The notes under the pieces were generated by a model, which saw nothing but the letters and a program-made list of their open reading frames with translations, had not been told where the DNA came from and did no database searches. A stretch of 64,000 bases of DNA from an uncultured bacterium (lineage in GTDB: Bacteria; Verrucomicrobiota; Lentisphaeria; Oligosphaerales; Oligosphaeraceae), in NCBI GenBank assembly GCA_902776645.1, contig CACYQT010000001.1, positions 159,410-223,409 of the forward strand, read 5' to 3'. Both the position numbers and the translations under genes were made by a program. Numbering within the stretch: the first letter of the stretch is position 1; each line of letters begins with the position of its first letter. Of the stretch, positions 10,486 to 19,805 are shown piece after piece.

Positions 10486-12804
10486 TTATTCCTTCACTAT
10501 CTTGTTTCCTGTGACGACGCAGTTTGTGACGGTTTCCGGATCGATGTAGACGCCGGGCTTCGGGACGTTCGGCGTCTCGATGTACGTGTTGTTCACGATC
10601 TTCACGTTGTCCGCATGCGTCAGGTAGAAGCAGCCGCGGTAGTCCTTCGGCCTCTTGCGTTTCTGCGGGTTGCGGAACGTGTTGTTGCGGAACGTGACGT
10701 TGCCGACGGAGCTGATGAAGGCGACCATGCCGTAGCTGTCCGTGAACGTGTTGTTTTCGAACAGGATGTCGTGCAGGATCGGATAGCGCGTACGCTCCGT
10801 GGAGGGGTCGGTCTTCATATAGACGCCCATGTAGATGTCTCTGACTTTGCCGTCGTTACGCACTTCGCTGGGGTCGGACTGCTCGAAGGAGCAGTCGCGT
10901 ACGACGATGTTTCCCGCGCCATAGCCTTCGCTCCAGACGTTGAACGTGTAGCCTGTCTCGATCTTCAGGGCGCCCATCTGGCTGTGGCGGAAGCGGCAGC
11001 GCTCCACCGTTATGTCGTGGCCGAGCAGCAGGATGCCGCGTGCGCGGTTGTCGTGGAAGAAGCAGTCGCGCAGGATGACGTTGTGGGAGTTGAAGTTCCA
11101 GTTGAAGATGATGAAGCCGTCGAACTTCTGCTCCGGAACTGGCTGGTCGAACGTGATTTCGACCGTTCCCGTGGCGCGGTCGATAATCTTCACGGATTTG
11201 ATCGGTGCCTTGAAGCCGCTCGGCGAATAGTCGCCCTGCCGCAGTTCCAGCGGCGCGCCCGGAACGAAGCTCCACATGGTGCTGCGGGCGTTCTGCGTCG
11301 TCACGGAATACTCGCCCGTCTTGCGGCAGAACGCCGAGCAGTCGTGGACGTTGAGGCAGTCGTCGGAACCGTAGCAGAAATCGCAATTCAGCATTTTGAA
11401 ATAACCGAGCGACTGGCCGATGTGGCAATGGTCCGCCGTGCAGGAGATGACGCGGCGTTCGTCGTCCTGCGGTGGGCGGATGTTGACGCGGATGAACTGC
11501 GTATATTTCTGCTTTCCAGTGATCAGCGTCGCATGGCCGGGCGTCGAGAGGATGTCGATGTCCTCCAGCGTCAGATGGCGGTTGTTGGACATGTTCGTGC
11601 AGTTCATATCATAGTAATAGTGCTGTAGGCGGTAGATCTGGCCGACTTTGAAGCCGTTCGGCGCGTGTTTGATGCGCATGACGTTGCCGCTGATCCATTC
11701 GAAATTTGGTATATTGCGGCCTTTGAACATCTCCAAGGCGCGCTCCATGTCGCCTTCGTAGCCGATGGATTTCACGGCGGGATCCCATGGCGACAAAAAC
11801 GCCATGCGCGAATCCTTCGCGGGATAGTCTTCGTAGTGGATGAATTTGAGATCGTAGCTTTGATTCGTCGTGGCAACGACTTCCACAAGACTCGCCAGCG
11901 GCTCGCGCTCCCAGTCCCAGTCGAATTTCATGTTCTTCACGACGACGCGGTCGCAGCCGTTGATGAACATGCTGCAGTTGCGTTTGCGGTAGCAGATGAA
12001 CCGCGCGCCTTTTCCGTCCAACGTAAAGTCTTGGATATCCGTGACTTTGATGGGATTGTCGTCGTCGAAGCAACGATAGTCTCCGGGAGCCAGTTCCAAG
12101 ACGGACGCCTTGTTTTCACGGCAATAGGCGATCGCCTTGTTGATGGCCGCGAAATTGTGGTCGTTCTCCGTGGAGAAACCGAAATCCGCCGCTTTCACGA
12201 CAGGGCCGCCCGTCTCGCGCGGCCGTTCCACGTCGAACTCCTCCGCGCCTTTCGGCAGGTCGCCATAGTCGCTTGCGAACAGTTCGCCGCCAGCTGGAAG
12301 GAACTGGTCTCCAGGCATTTCGAACACTTCAAAATCCGATACGGTGAACTTGATGCGGTTGTGGGTATGGAACTGGAGCGAATAGTCCGCGTCTTCGCCT
12401 GTCGTGAAACGCATTTCCTGCACTTGTGCGCCATCGCTTTCGCGGATGGTTTTCGACAACGTGTCTTTGGTCGGATTCCAAATGGAGCGCGGGCGGCTAA
12501 GTATCTGCAGCATGGCCTTTTCGGCGCGGCCGGGCTCGACTTTCAGCCGCAGCTTGAGCATATAGCGTGTGTTTGGCTTCAGCACGCCGGTCTTCAGCCA
12601 CAGCTGTGGTCGCCACGCCGTGTCTTCCGGGGCGTTCAGCGTGTCCGCCGTGAAGGACTGGCCGTCCTCCGCGATTTTCACATCGCCTGAATATTCGATT
12701 TTCGTCGTGTCGCCGAAACCTTTCACGAGGCTCGTCCGTGCGGAAACGGGGGCGGAGACGGCTGTCAACGCCGTCAATAGACATACCATGTATCGTGGGG
12801 ACAT
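10486..12804 (-). CDS. Secreted right-handed beta-helix glycosidase, GH110-like
   Basis: A 772-residue protein with an N-terminal signal peptide (to about residue 22, ...SAPVSA). A beta-sandwich region (about 25-150) is followed by a right-handed parallel beta-helix with repeated short strands ending in NNTF/DCSF-type turns. The pattern TADHCHIG then GSDDCLNVHD matches the Asp-rich catalytic region of GH110 alpha-1,3-galactosidases, so it may remove terminal alpha-galactose from animal glycans. That assignment is from memory of the family, not a search. Start ATG has AAGGTG upstream. It is the third glycosidase gene in the minus-strand cluster. Confidence 0.72.
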   Translation of the reverse strand: MSPRYMVCLLTALTAVSAPVSARTSLVKGFGDTTKIEYSGDVKIAEDGQSFTADTLNAPEDTAWRPQLWLKTGVLKPNTRYMLKLRLKVEPGRAEKAMLQILSRPRSIWNPTKDTLSKTIRESDGAQVQEMRFTTGEDADYSLQFHTHNRIKFTVSDFEVFEMPGDQFLPAGGELFASDYGDLPKGAEEFDVERPRETGGPVVKAADFGFSTENDHNFAAINKAIAYCRENKASVLELAPGDYRCFDDDNPIKVTDIQDFTLDGKGARFICYRKRNCSMFINGCDRVVVKNMKFDWDWEREPLASLVEVVATTNQSYDLKFIHYEDYPAKDSRMAFLSPWDPAVKSIGYEGDMERALEMFKGRNIPNFEWISGNVMRIKHAPNGFKVGQIYRLQHYYYDMNCTNMSNNRHLTLEDIDILSTPGHATLITGKQKYTQFIRVNIRPPQDDERRVISCTADHCHIGQSLGYFKMLNCDFCYGSDDCLNVHDCSAFCRKTGEYSVTTQNARSTMWSFVPGAPLELRQGDYSPSGFKAPIKSVKIIDRATGTVEITFDQPVPEQKFDGFIIFNWNFNSHNVILRDCFFHDNRARGILLLGHDITVERCRFRHSQMGALKIETGYTFNVWSEGYGAGNIVVRDCSFEQSDPSEVRNDGKVRDIYMGVYMKTDPSTERTRYPILHDILFENNTFTDSYGMVAFISSVGNVTFRNNTFRNPQKRKRPKDYRGCFYLTHADNVKIVNNTYIETPNVPKPGVYIDPETVTNCVVTGNKIVKE

Positions 12805-12884
12805 TGTACACCTTTTTAATCTTGCAGTGTTATATTTCTTTGATACTTTATTATATTTTAAATAAGAAATACCTATTTCAAAAT

Positions 12885-13157
12885 TTATTTTTGGCCATCA
12901 TGTTCTAATTGTTTTTTTAATTCTTCTCCTTTGGCTGTCAGGCGGTACTTTTGAGTTGGGCTATGGCGTGCATTGGGTTGAGTTGGCTCTAGTATTTCAC
13001 TTTTCAACAAGGGAGTCAATACATGAATAAAACAGTATTTTCTGTCTTTCAAGCCAATGCAATCCATAATTTCACGCAAGGTTCTTGGAACAGAACAATG
13101 TAAGATTATTTTTGAAGTTACTTGTGGGGTTACTTGTGGGGTTACTTGTTTTGTATT
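12885..13157 (-). pseudogene. 3' remnant of a Fic-family (or related ATP-binding) protein gene
   Basis: The frame open from 13157 encodes about 90 residues: VTPQVTPQVTSKI, then a winged-helix segment TLREIMDCIGLKDRKYC..., then SPTQKYRLTAKGEEL. This is the usual C-terminal part of Fic/cell-filamentation proteins and of some transcriptional-regulator ATPases. The whole catalytic part is missing, and an in-frame TGA sits just upstream with no start codon. I see only a truncated remnant, lying between two genes of a glycosidase operon. Its base composition is more AT-rich than its neighbours, which fits foreign origin. Confidence 0.75.
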
Positions 13158-13172
13158 TCATGGCTTCGTTCT

Positions 13173-13226
13173 TTAGAATACCAAGCAGTATGAATAGCGC
13201 ATTTTAACCATGTATCTTGCTGACAT
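13173..13226 (-). other. Orphan ribosome-binding site and 17-codon frame
   Basis: Just after the upstream gene stops at 13246 is a strong AGGAGGAAG site followed by ATG (13226) and a frame of only 17 codons ending at 13173. This looks like the preserved 5' end of a gene whose body was deleted or replaced by the Fic remnant. A functional micropeptide is possible but unsupported. Confidence 0.45.
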
Positions 13227-13245
13227 AGCGATACTTCCTCCTGAC

Positions 13246-14586
13246 TTACTCCGCGACGATCAGGGCGCCGCCGCAGGATTTCATGGAAATCGAATAGGAA
13301 CCGTCGGCAAGCTTCGTCAACGGGGCGCCGACCGCTTTCACCTTGAAATCGTCGCAACGGAATGTCACGTCGAACGTCTTGTTCGCCGTGTCCTGCGGAT
13401 CGTCCGCCGCGCAGACCATCAACGCGTAGGAACCGTCGGCCTTGCGGGAAACCATCTGGCCGATGATCAATTCAGCGCCGTTTGCCGCCTTGACGTCGCG
13501 GAACACGCCTGTGTTCAACGCTTCCAACGGCTTCGTGTTCTGCAATTTGGCGAGCCACGGAGAATCCGCCTTGAAACCTACGAAATGCGTGGAGGCGTTG
13601 CGGAAACGCATGTATTCGTCGCTCAAGGCGTGCAGTTCGGCGTTGACGGCCTTCAGCTTGTCATACTGCTGTGTTTTATTTCCTTTGTCATCAAGCACTT
13701 GGTTATGCCACCAGCCGGCCGTGTAGCAGGCCCAGATGATGTTCTCCGCACCAAACGCCATGGAGGAATAGGCCTGAGCGCGCAACTGGTTCTCGCTGAT
13801 CCATTTATCAGCCTTGTTGGAGTTCACTTGCAGCACGATCCACAGACTGCGGCCGCTCTTGCGGCAGGCATCCGCCACAATGCGCAGATTTTCGTAATGG
13901 CCCGCCACGGAGGCCGAATACATGTAGAAATCGTAGCAGATGTAGTCCGCGGCGATGTTTTCACAATAGCGGTCGATATGCTCTGCGTAGGTCGGCGTGC
14001 CCAGCTGGTTGACGGTCTGTTGCGCGTTGTTCTTCGCGACGGAGGCGTAGTTCGGATACAAGTTCAAGTACGGGAACTGTTTCGGGAAATTCTTCTCCAC
14101 GAATTTCAGCACTTCGCCATAGTACGGGAAATCGAGGGCCGACGGTTCATCGCCCGTGTCGATGCCCCAGATGGCGGGATGGTCTTTGAATGACGCGGCG
14201 CCTTTTTCATAGGCGCTCCACGGGTTCTTTTCGCGCATCGTGCCCGCGTTGTCGCCGTCGCCGCCCCACCAGCCGGGCAGGATGCCTGTCACAATCGCGC
14301 CGACGTTGTATTTCGTGAACAGATCCAACGTTTTCGGATCGTTCTGCATGCAGACGACGAAATCAATGCCGCAGTCGGCCAGATCTTTGACATGCGCCTC
14401 CGAGCAGGCGTACGGTCTCAGAAAATACGTTCCGATGTTCAGGCGGTTGCGATTCATTCTCGTGTTCATTTCTTTTGCTCCTTTTTCTATTATAGTTATT
14501 TGTTTAGATTTATAAGATATACGGCAAGAAACACAAAATACCAAACAGCCAGTGAGAGTAAGCGACAGCAAACGATTCATGCGCAT
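13246..14586 (-). CDS. TIM-barrel glycoside hydrolase-like protein (GH42/DUF4434-like)
   Basis: A 446-residue protein with a TIM-barrel arrangement (NIGTYFLRPYACSEAHVKDL, HPAIWGIDTGDEPSALDF, ADYICYDFYMY) and a small C-terminal beta domain. The Glu of GDEPS occupies the position of the acid/base residue in clan-A glycosidases. From ATG 14586 (AAAAAGGAACCC leader) it has a lipoprotein-like signal, LTGCLVFCVSC. A second in-frame ATG at 14469 has an even better AAAAAGGAG site and would give a cytoplasmic form, so the start is uncertain. It lies 20 nt after the DUF4838 gene, in the same operon. Confidence 0.68.
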   Translation of the reverse strand: MRMNRLLSLTLTGCLVFCVSCRISYKSKQITIIEKGAKEMNTRMNRNRLNIGTYFLRPYACSEAHVKDLADCGIDFVVCMQNDPKTLDLFTKYNVGAIVTGILPGWWGGDGDNAGTMREKNPWSAYEKGAASFKDHPAIWGIDTGDEPSALDFPYYGEVLKFVEKNFPKQFPYLNLYPNYASVAKNNAQQTVNQLGTPTYAEHIDRYCENIAADYICYDFYMYSASVAGHYENLRIVADACRKSGRSLWIVLQVNSNKADKWISENQLRAQAYSSMAFGAENIIWACYTAGWWHNQVLDDKGNKTQQYDKLKAVNAELHALSDEYMRFRNASTHFVGFKADSPWLAKLQNTKPLEALNTGVFRDVKAANGAELIIGQMVSRKADGSYALMVCAADDPQDTANKTFDVTFRCDDFKVKAVGAPLTKLADGSYSISMKSCGGALIVAE

Positions 14587-14605
14587 GGTGGGTTCCTTTT
14601 TCTTG

Positions 14606-17600
14606 TTATTTCCAAAACTCATAGGTATTTGTTACGGTCACGCGGCCGTCTTTCGGTTTGCTCCACTGCTCGAGATTCAGGCGTTGCTCTTCATGCTTCG
14701 CATTCACGTAGCAGAAGTCTATCTGACTGGCGTCAAACGTGTTGACAACGCCATAACCGGTCGTTCTGTTCACAAAGGCCCACCTGCCGTCCGGTCGGTC
14801 GCCATCGCGGAAATAACGGTTCGTGCTTTCCGTATCAGACAGTTTCACGTCCTCCGACTTGTCGCCATGGAAGATGGCAAGAGACGTGTTCTTCAGCAAA
14901 TCCGTGGCGAATGCGGGATGGGTCCGCAAGACCTGCTGGCCTTTGCCGACCAGTTCGCTGATGACTTTGAAGCCTGCGCGATCCGGCAGCAACTCGACAC
15001 GGCGCGTCAGCGTCTTGCCGTCTCCAAGTAACGCTTTCATCGTGACATGCGACGCATCCCGCTCCGTCACGTCATAGACTTCCTGCCAGCCGGCGGACTG
15101 GTATTGGGCGGAACTGTACTCCTCATAGCCGTCGTGAAGCGGATCATAGCCTTTCGTGTCGTCGCCGAAGATTTTCATCATCTCGCGTCCACCCAAGTCT
15201 TTACAGCTCCAGACGCGGCCGCCCATGGACGGGATGACCGTCACGCTTCCATGGGTGTTGGACAGTTTCACAAGTTCGATTTCCTTCTGGCTGGTTACCG
15301 CTTTCGATTTCAGCCATGCCATGTATTGATCATGGTTGCCGCCTTCGCGGATGGCCGTCAGTTTGACGGCCGCCGCCGCCGCTTCAAACCGCTTCGCGAT
15401 GGCGGCGCAGTCTGTGGAACTTGTGGCGACAAGCTTGTCGCCACGCAACGCATAGCGTGAAGTGGCCAGTTGCAACTTCGTGTACCACAACGGCATGTGG
15501 GCGACGGCGGCGCGGCGCGCGAACGTCTCGTCGCCCGCCGCGGCCTGTTCCGCCAATTCCAGCATGGCGTCCGCAACGGCCAGTTTCACCTTGTCGTTCA
15601 GATAGACGGACGGATGCGCGTAGATGCGGACATGGGGGCTGGTCGGCTTGCAAAGCCAGTCGTGCATGTAGTTGATGTATTCACGGATGTACGGCGCGGC
15701 TGGCCCGTAGTAGGCGTCCGTGAATTCACGGATGCCTTTCTCGACATCGAAGTCGCTGTCCCACAACAGCTTGGCGATGAGATAAGGGCGCAGGTCCTGA
15801 AATTCGCCGCCCTTCGTAAAGGCGTTGCCCTGTTCGAACAGGCCGCGGACGCCCCACTTCTGGTAGAATTTCACGTTCTTCTTGAGCGTCCGCAGGTTCG
15901 GGAAGGGCTGCGTGCTGTGCGCGAAATTGATCGAATAGTCCCAAACGGACAGATATGGCGCGATTTTCGACCAGTCTTCGATATCCTTCACGAAGGAGCG
16001 GTTGAATTCGCATTCGTCCAGCCCGTGCGCGAAGCAGCATTCGATGGAGCAGAGCCGCACGATCACGTTGTGGGCGGGCTTCACGAATTTTGGCGCCTTC
16101 CGCGTGTATTGATAGGCCAGCGTGTCGATTTTCACTGTCGGAAATTCCTTTTCGACTTCCGCCGCGATGGCGTTCACGAAATGGAGCAGGGGGCCTGCCT
16201 GGCTGCCTTCCTTCTCCGCGAGTGCCGTGCAGTTTTCGCATTCGCAGTAGTTCCGCCAGTCGTTCTGCGAGACGCTGACGGCGAACGGCAGTTTCTGCGA
16301 ATGGCGGAGCCAATCCAGAACTGTCTCTGTCGCAATGCGTTTCACGTCCGGATTGGTCAGACAAAGCTGCGTGCGTTCAAGCAGCCGTTTCCCTTTTACC
16401 AAAGAATAATATTCGGGATGCGTCGTGCCGTATTTGGAAAGCGGCACCAATGAATTGAAGGTATGGACCCATCCGCGGTACATGTAGTTGCCGCCCCATT
16501 CGTCGCGATCCATGTCCATGGCGCTCAGCTTCAGCGGGACGATCATCTCCGGATTGCGGAAAATGTGGATGTAGCTTGTGCGGCGGTAGTCGAAGGGCGG
16601 AACATGGATTTTCTTCATCGGCGCGACGACGATGACGTCCTTTTTCGGGAAAACGATGCAGTCGTCCGTGAACCAACGCCATCCAAGTCGTTCTTCCAGA
16701 AAATCATATGTGGCGTAGAGGACGCCACGCTGTCCACCGCCGAGCAGCAGACCGTCAGGCCGCAATTCCACGTGGATGCCGTCGAAACGCAATTTTCCGT
16801 AATCGACGGGCCATGCGGCGCGTTTCGTTTCGGGAACGCGGCCGACATAAATCGGTAGCTTGCCGTCAGTTGCGTCGCCATCGACGATTGGCAGAAGCTG
16901 TCTTGTCTGGCGTTCCAGACGCATCTGAAGCTCTTCGCTGGCTTTCTTTTCCGACGGCGTCGCGTCAACGGGCCGCACGATGACCCACTGCTCCAAAGGC
17001 CTGCCGGCGAATGAAATCTTACTTTGACCATATTCGGAAAGCCATTTTTCGACGGCTTCGATGGCGTCGTCCACGCTGTCTCCCGCCTTCGCAAGCCATT
17101 CGCGTCCAGGCAGTTTGGACTGCTCTTCCGCAAACGCCTTGATCTGGCCGCGCATTTTCAGCAGCGCTTCCAGACGCGCCTTGCTCTCCGCCCATGTGCC
17201 GTTCGGGACCTTCATGTCGCCCGTGAGACATTGCAAATGCCTGGCGTTCTTTCCTTTGTAGGCTTTCAAGCCTTTGAGGCAGGCGTCCAGCCGCTTTTCG
17301 GCGGGCACGTCCTTCAGCAGTTCCGCCATGCGCAGATGCGCGTCCGGAAAGTCATAGCAGCCGGCGGCGAGCATTCCAGTGACATGCTCCATTTTATCGT
17401 CTTCCGACGCGGCGCGTTGCGCCAACAGGCAGTGGTATTCCGCCACTTCACGGCGGTCGTTCGGATCGATCGCCGCCCATGCCGCCTGTGCGTCGCCATG
17501 GTCCAGACGCCATCGCATCAGCAACTGGCGTTCGTGCGACGTCTTGACCGCCTTGGCTTCAATCCGCTTCACAGTCTCTTCCGGTGACGAGACTTGTATC

Positions 17601-18046
17601 ATCGACATGTCGTCGACGAACGCCTCGCCAGGGCCGCCTTCCAGAAACGCCAGCGGCATGACGGTGATCGTGTCCTGAATGGTGAAAATCCGCCGTTTGA
17701 CGAACGTCCATTCCTTCATGTTCTTCACGACAGGCTGCGGGTCGCCTGCGCCATACCAGCCGTAGCAATTATAATTATAGGAATAGAGGGCAAGCGCGTT
17801 TCCCGTTTCGCCTTTCACGTAGGCGGACAGCTCGTACGTCGCGAACGGTGTCACTTTGATGGTGCGTTGGTAGATGCTTTTCCAATGGACTTTCGTGTCC
17901 GACTGCAGACGGCCGCAGTTGCCGCTACGGCCGCCTGGAACGCCGTTCGCTTCAAAGCCGCCGTCGATCCATAAGTTTTCGGCTTGCTGGCCGAAAACCA
18001 ACGTCCCAAAAAGAACCGCCAGAAGGAATATGCGTTTGTCCATCAT
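14606..18046 (-). CDS. Secreted DUF4838-containing glycan-active protein
   Basis: A 1146-residue protein with a signal peptide (…LFGTLVFG, about 1-19). A carbohydrate-binding-like jelly roll comes first (about 22-150), then a helical region (about 155-340) and an alpha-glucuronidase-like N-terminal fold (YVGRVPETKR..., VLYATYDFLEERLGWRWFTDD). The DUF4838 barrel follows, with VSQNDWRNYCECENC and SVWDYSINF, then a C-terminal beta region. DUF4838 proteins are related to GH67 alpha-glucuronidases and hexosaminidases; activity here is unknown. The GGAG site abuts ATGATG, so the start may be 18046 or 18043. First gene of the glycan operon. Confidence 0.78.
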   Translation of the reverse strand: MMDKRIFLLAVLFGTLVFGQQAENLWIDGGFEANGVPGGRSGNCGRLQSDTKVHWKSIYQRTIKVTPFATYELSAYVKGETGNALALYSYNYNCYGWYGAGDPQPVVKNMKEWTFVKRRIFTIQDTITVMPLAFLEGGPGEAFVDDMSMIQVSSPEETVKRIEAKAVKTSHERQLLMRWRLDHGDAQAAWAAIDPNDRREVAEYHCLLAQRAASEDDKMEHVTGMLAAGCYDFPDAHLRMAELLKDVPAEKRLDACLKGLKAYKGKNARHLQCLTGDMKVPNGTWAESKARLEALLKMRGQIKAFAEEQSKLPGREWLAKAGDSVDDAIEAVEKWLSEYGQSKISFAGRPLEQWVIVRPVDATPSEKKASEELQMRLERQTRQLLPIVDGDATDGKLPIYVGRVPETKRAAWPVDYGKLRFDGIHVELRPDGLLLGGGQRGVLYATYDFLEERLGWRWFTDDCIVFPKKDVIVVAPMKKIHVPPFDYRRTSYIHIFRNPEMIVPLKLSAMDMDRDEWGGNYMYRGWVHTFNSLVPLSKYGTTHPEYYSLVKGKRLLERTQLCLTNPDVKRIATETVLDWLRHSQKLPFAVSVSQNDWRNYCECENCTALAEKEGSQAGPLLHFVNAIAAEVEKEFPTVKIDTLAYQYTRKAPKFVKPAHNVIVRLCSIECCFAHGLDECEFNRSFVKDIEDWSKIAPYLSVWDYSINFAHSTQPFPNLRTLKKNVKFYQKWGVRGLFEQGNAFTKGGEFQDLRPYLIAKLLWDSDFDVEKGIREFTDAYYGPAAPYIREYINYMHDWLCKPTSPHVRIYAHPSVYLNDKVKLAVADAMLELAEQAAAGDETFARRAAVAHMPLWYTKLQLATSRYALRGDKLVATSSTDCAAIAKRFEAAAAAVKLTAIREGGNHDQYMAWLKSKAVTSQKEIELVKLSNTHGSVTVIPSMGGRVWSCKDLGGREMMKIFGDDTKGYDPLHDGYEEYSSAQYQSAGWQEVYDVTERDASHVTMKALLGDGKTLTRRVELLPDRAGFKVISELVGKGQQVLRTHPAFATDLLKNTSLAIFHGDKSEDVKLSDTESTNRYFRDGDRPDGRWAFVNRTTGYGVVNTFDASQIDFCYVNAKHEEQRLNLEQWSKPKDGRVTVTNTYEFWK

Positions 18047-18072
18047 TCTCCTACCATGTCGTTTAAATGAAA

Positions 18073-18096
18073 ACGGACACGCCTTGGCGTGTCCGT
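18073..18096 (-). terminator. Terminator hairpin of the PHP gene
   Basis: ACGGACACGCC (18073-18083) pairs with GGCGTGTCCGT (18086-18096). On the minus strand the stem is followed by TTTTCATTTAA. It separates the PHP gene from the DUF4838 operon. Confidence 0.8.
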
Positions 18097-18104
18097 ATCA
18101 TCGA

Positions 18105-18923
18105 TTAATCGTTGAACAAAATCTTCGTGATGCCGCAGAGGTCCGTAAAGCGGTCGAAACGGCCGTAGCCGCCCGATTTTTCGATGCCCTTCGGGTTGTG
18201 CGAATCCGTGCCGATAGAGAACGTGCAGCCGGTCTCGCGGGCGAGCGTCATCATGCGGACGTATTCGGGCGAGAACTTGTCGTCGCCGACGCCGTCGTCG
18301 GCTGTGATTGGCGCGATTGCGCAGGTGTTGATTTCAATCGCGCAATTCGCCTGCTTCGCCGCCGTGAAGCATTCGATGTATTCGTTGTCCGTGATCATCG
18401 ACTGGATAAGACGCGGCATTTCAGGCGTCCAGCCCATCGCGTGGAACGGATGGACGACGGCCGTCGCCATGCCAAGCTCCATGACTTCCATGAAACGGCG
18501 GATCATCAGCTCCTTGATGCCCTGCGGATCGTTCAGATCGGCGGGCCGCGTGAAGCCTTTCATGTGGAAATGGTCCGGCGGAATCAGCACGTAGTCGAAG
18601 ACGGACATCGCTTCACGGCTCAACGCAACATGCTTGCCGCCAAGGAATTCCGTTTCGCAGCCGAAGAGAATCTTCAAGCCGTCGCACTGAGCCTGGCATT
18701 CGGGCCCTTTCAGCAGTTCCTTCAACTGCAGCACATGCTCGACATCCTGCGGGGCATACCATTTCGAGGAGCCCGGAACCGCCTTGTCCCACAGATGGTC
18801 CGAAAATCCCAATGTCTTGATCCCAAAAGATTTGCAGATGCGCATGAAGTCCTGTGGATAGGAGTCGCGCGCGGCGCAGGCGGACAAGAACGTGTGGGTA
18901 TGGATGTCGCTTGTGATCTTCAT
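18105..18923 (-). CDS. PHP-domain phosphoesterase (histidinol-phosphatase-like)
   Basis: A 272-residue PHP-fold metal-dependent phosphoesterase. Metal ligands are visible in SDIHTHTFLS (first His-x-His), SDH in GFSDHLW, GCETEF, VVHPFH and GTDSH. The arrangement resembles HisK-type histidinol phosphatase, but no his genes are nearby, so the substrate is open. There is no signal peptide. ATG is preceded by AAAAAGGAAACAACC, and a clear terminator follows. It is the last gene of a minus-strand run of small enzymes. Confidence 0.85.
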   Translation of the reverse strand: MKITSDIHTHTFLSACAARDSYPQDFMRICKSFGIKTLGFSDHLWDKAVPGSSKWYAPQDVEHVLQLKELLKGPECQAQCDGLKILFGCETEFLGGKHVALSREAMSVFDYVLIPPDHFHMKGFTRPADLNDPQGIKELMIRRFMEVMELGMATAVVHPFHAMGWTPEMPRLIQSMITDNEYIECFTAAKQANCAIEINTCAIAPITADDGVGDDKFSPEYVRMMTLARETGCTFSIGTDSHNPKGIEKSGGYGRFDRFTDLCGITKILFND

Positions 18924-18986
18924 GGTTGTTTCCTTTTTATTTTATGGGATATCTGGAATTATAGTGAATGATGGTGCAGATTTTCG

Positions 18987-19033
18987 TTTGTGCCGTTCGA
19001 CGGCGGGACGCCGTCGTTATTTTGGACGTCGTC
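18987..19033. repeat. Palindromic GACGGCG..CGTCGTTA repeat
   Basis: CGACGGCGGGACGCCGTCGTT plus a partial unit GACGTCGTCGTTA in the gap between the PHP and metallophosphoesterase genes. Same dispersed family as 3819-3946, in inverted orientation. Confidence 0.65.
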
Positions 19034-19034
19034 G

Positions 19035-19775
19035 TTACTTGCCCACGGCGAGACGCGCCGCGAATTTCTCCGGCAGGTTCGCCGCGCGGATTTTCTCCTG
19101 CGTGATTTTTATATTGTACGGGATGCGCGAAATCGATAATGCGCGCTCTTCATATTCATAGTAGACGATAGTGGCGCGAGGATCCCCGTCACGCGGCTGG
19201 CCGACGGAACCCACGTTCACCAAGACTTTTGCGTCAGGCTTGATGGTCTGCTTGCGGATGTAGTCGACATATGGCAGCTCCGCGCCGCGATCCAGGCCGA
19301 TCAGCGGCGAATGGCTGTGGCCGCAGAAGGAGAGCGGATATTGCTGGTAGTCGAAATTCAGCTTGATGGTCTCCTCGTCGCGGCAGTAGTTGTAGTGGTT
19401 CGGCGTGTTGGAGCCATGGATCAGATTGAAATCTTCATCGGACGCAAGCGATTCCGGCAGTTTCGCAAGCCAGTCGACATCGTCGAACGACAGCTGCGTC
19501 TGCGTCCATTCGATGGACGTCTTGATGTCGTCGCGCAGGCGTTTTGTGATGTCCGCCTCGAACAGCATGGAGCAGTAGTCGTCATGGTTCCCCTTGATGG
19601 TGGGGATTTCGCGCGAGCGGATGATGTCGATGCATTCCTTCGGGTTCGGGCCGTATCCGACGACGTCGCCCAGACAGATGATCATGTCCGCGCCATGCTT
19701 GTCGATTTCCTGCAGCACGGCGTTCAAGGCTTCCATATTCGCATGTATGTCACTGATGAAGGCGATTCTTGTCAT
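19035..19775 (-). CDS. YfcE/MJ0936-type metallophosphoesterase
   Basis: A 246-residue calcineurin-like phosphoesterase with all five metal motifs: FISDIHANMEAL, CLGDVVGYGPNP, GNHDDY, the His of HGS, and FCGHSHSP. The C-terminal NVGSVGQPRDGDPRATIVYY is characteristic of small cytoplasmic phosphodiesterases of this group. The natural substrate is unknown. The ATG is preceded by AAAAAGGAAACCATC. Gap to the CYTH gene is 30 nt, so the two probably share a transcript. Confidence 0.87.
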   Translation of the reverse strand: MTRIAFISDIHANMEALNAVLQEIDKHGADMIICLGDVVGYGPNPKECIDIIRSREIPTIKGNHDDYCSMLFEADITKRLRDDIKTSIEWTQTQLSFDDVDWLAKLPESLASDEDFNLIHGSNTPNHYNYCRDEETIKLNFDYQQYPLSFCGHSHSPLIGLDRGAELPYVDYIRKQTIKPDAKVLVNVGSVGQPRDGDPRATIVYYEYEERALSISRIPYNIKITQEKIRAANLPEKFAARLAVGK

Positions 19776-19805
19776 GATGGTTTCCTTTTTGGCTTGGAAG
19801 CGCCG

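Noticed and set aside
13142..13357. 71-codon minus-strand frame across the end of the TIM-barrel gene (…KERSHEIQNK)
   Set aside because: Most of it is antisense-like or out-of-frame reading of the glycosidase 3' end; the last 30 codons resemble nothing I can name.
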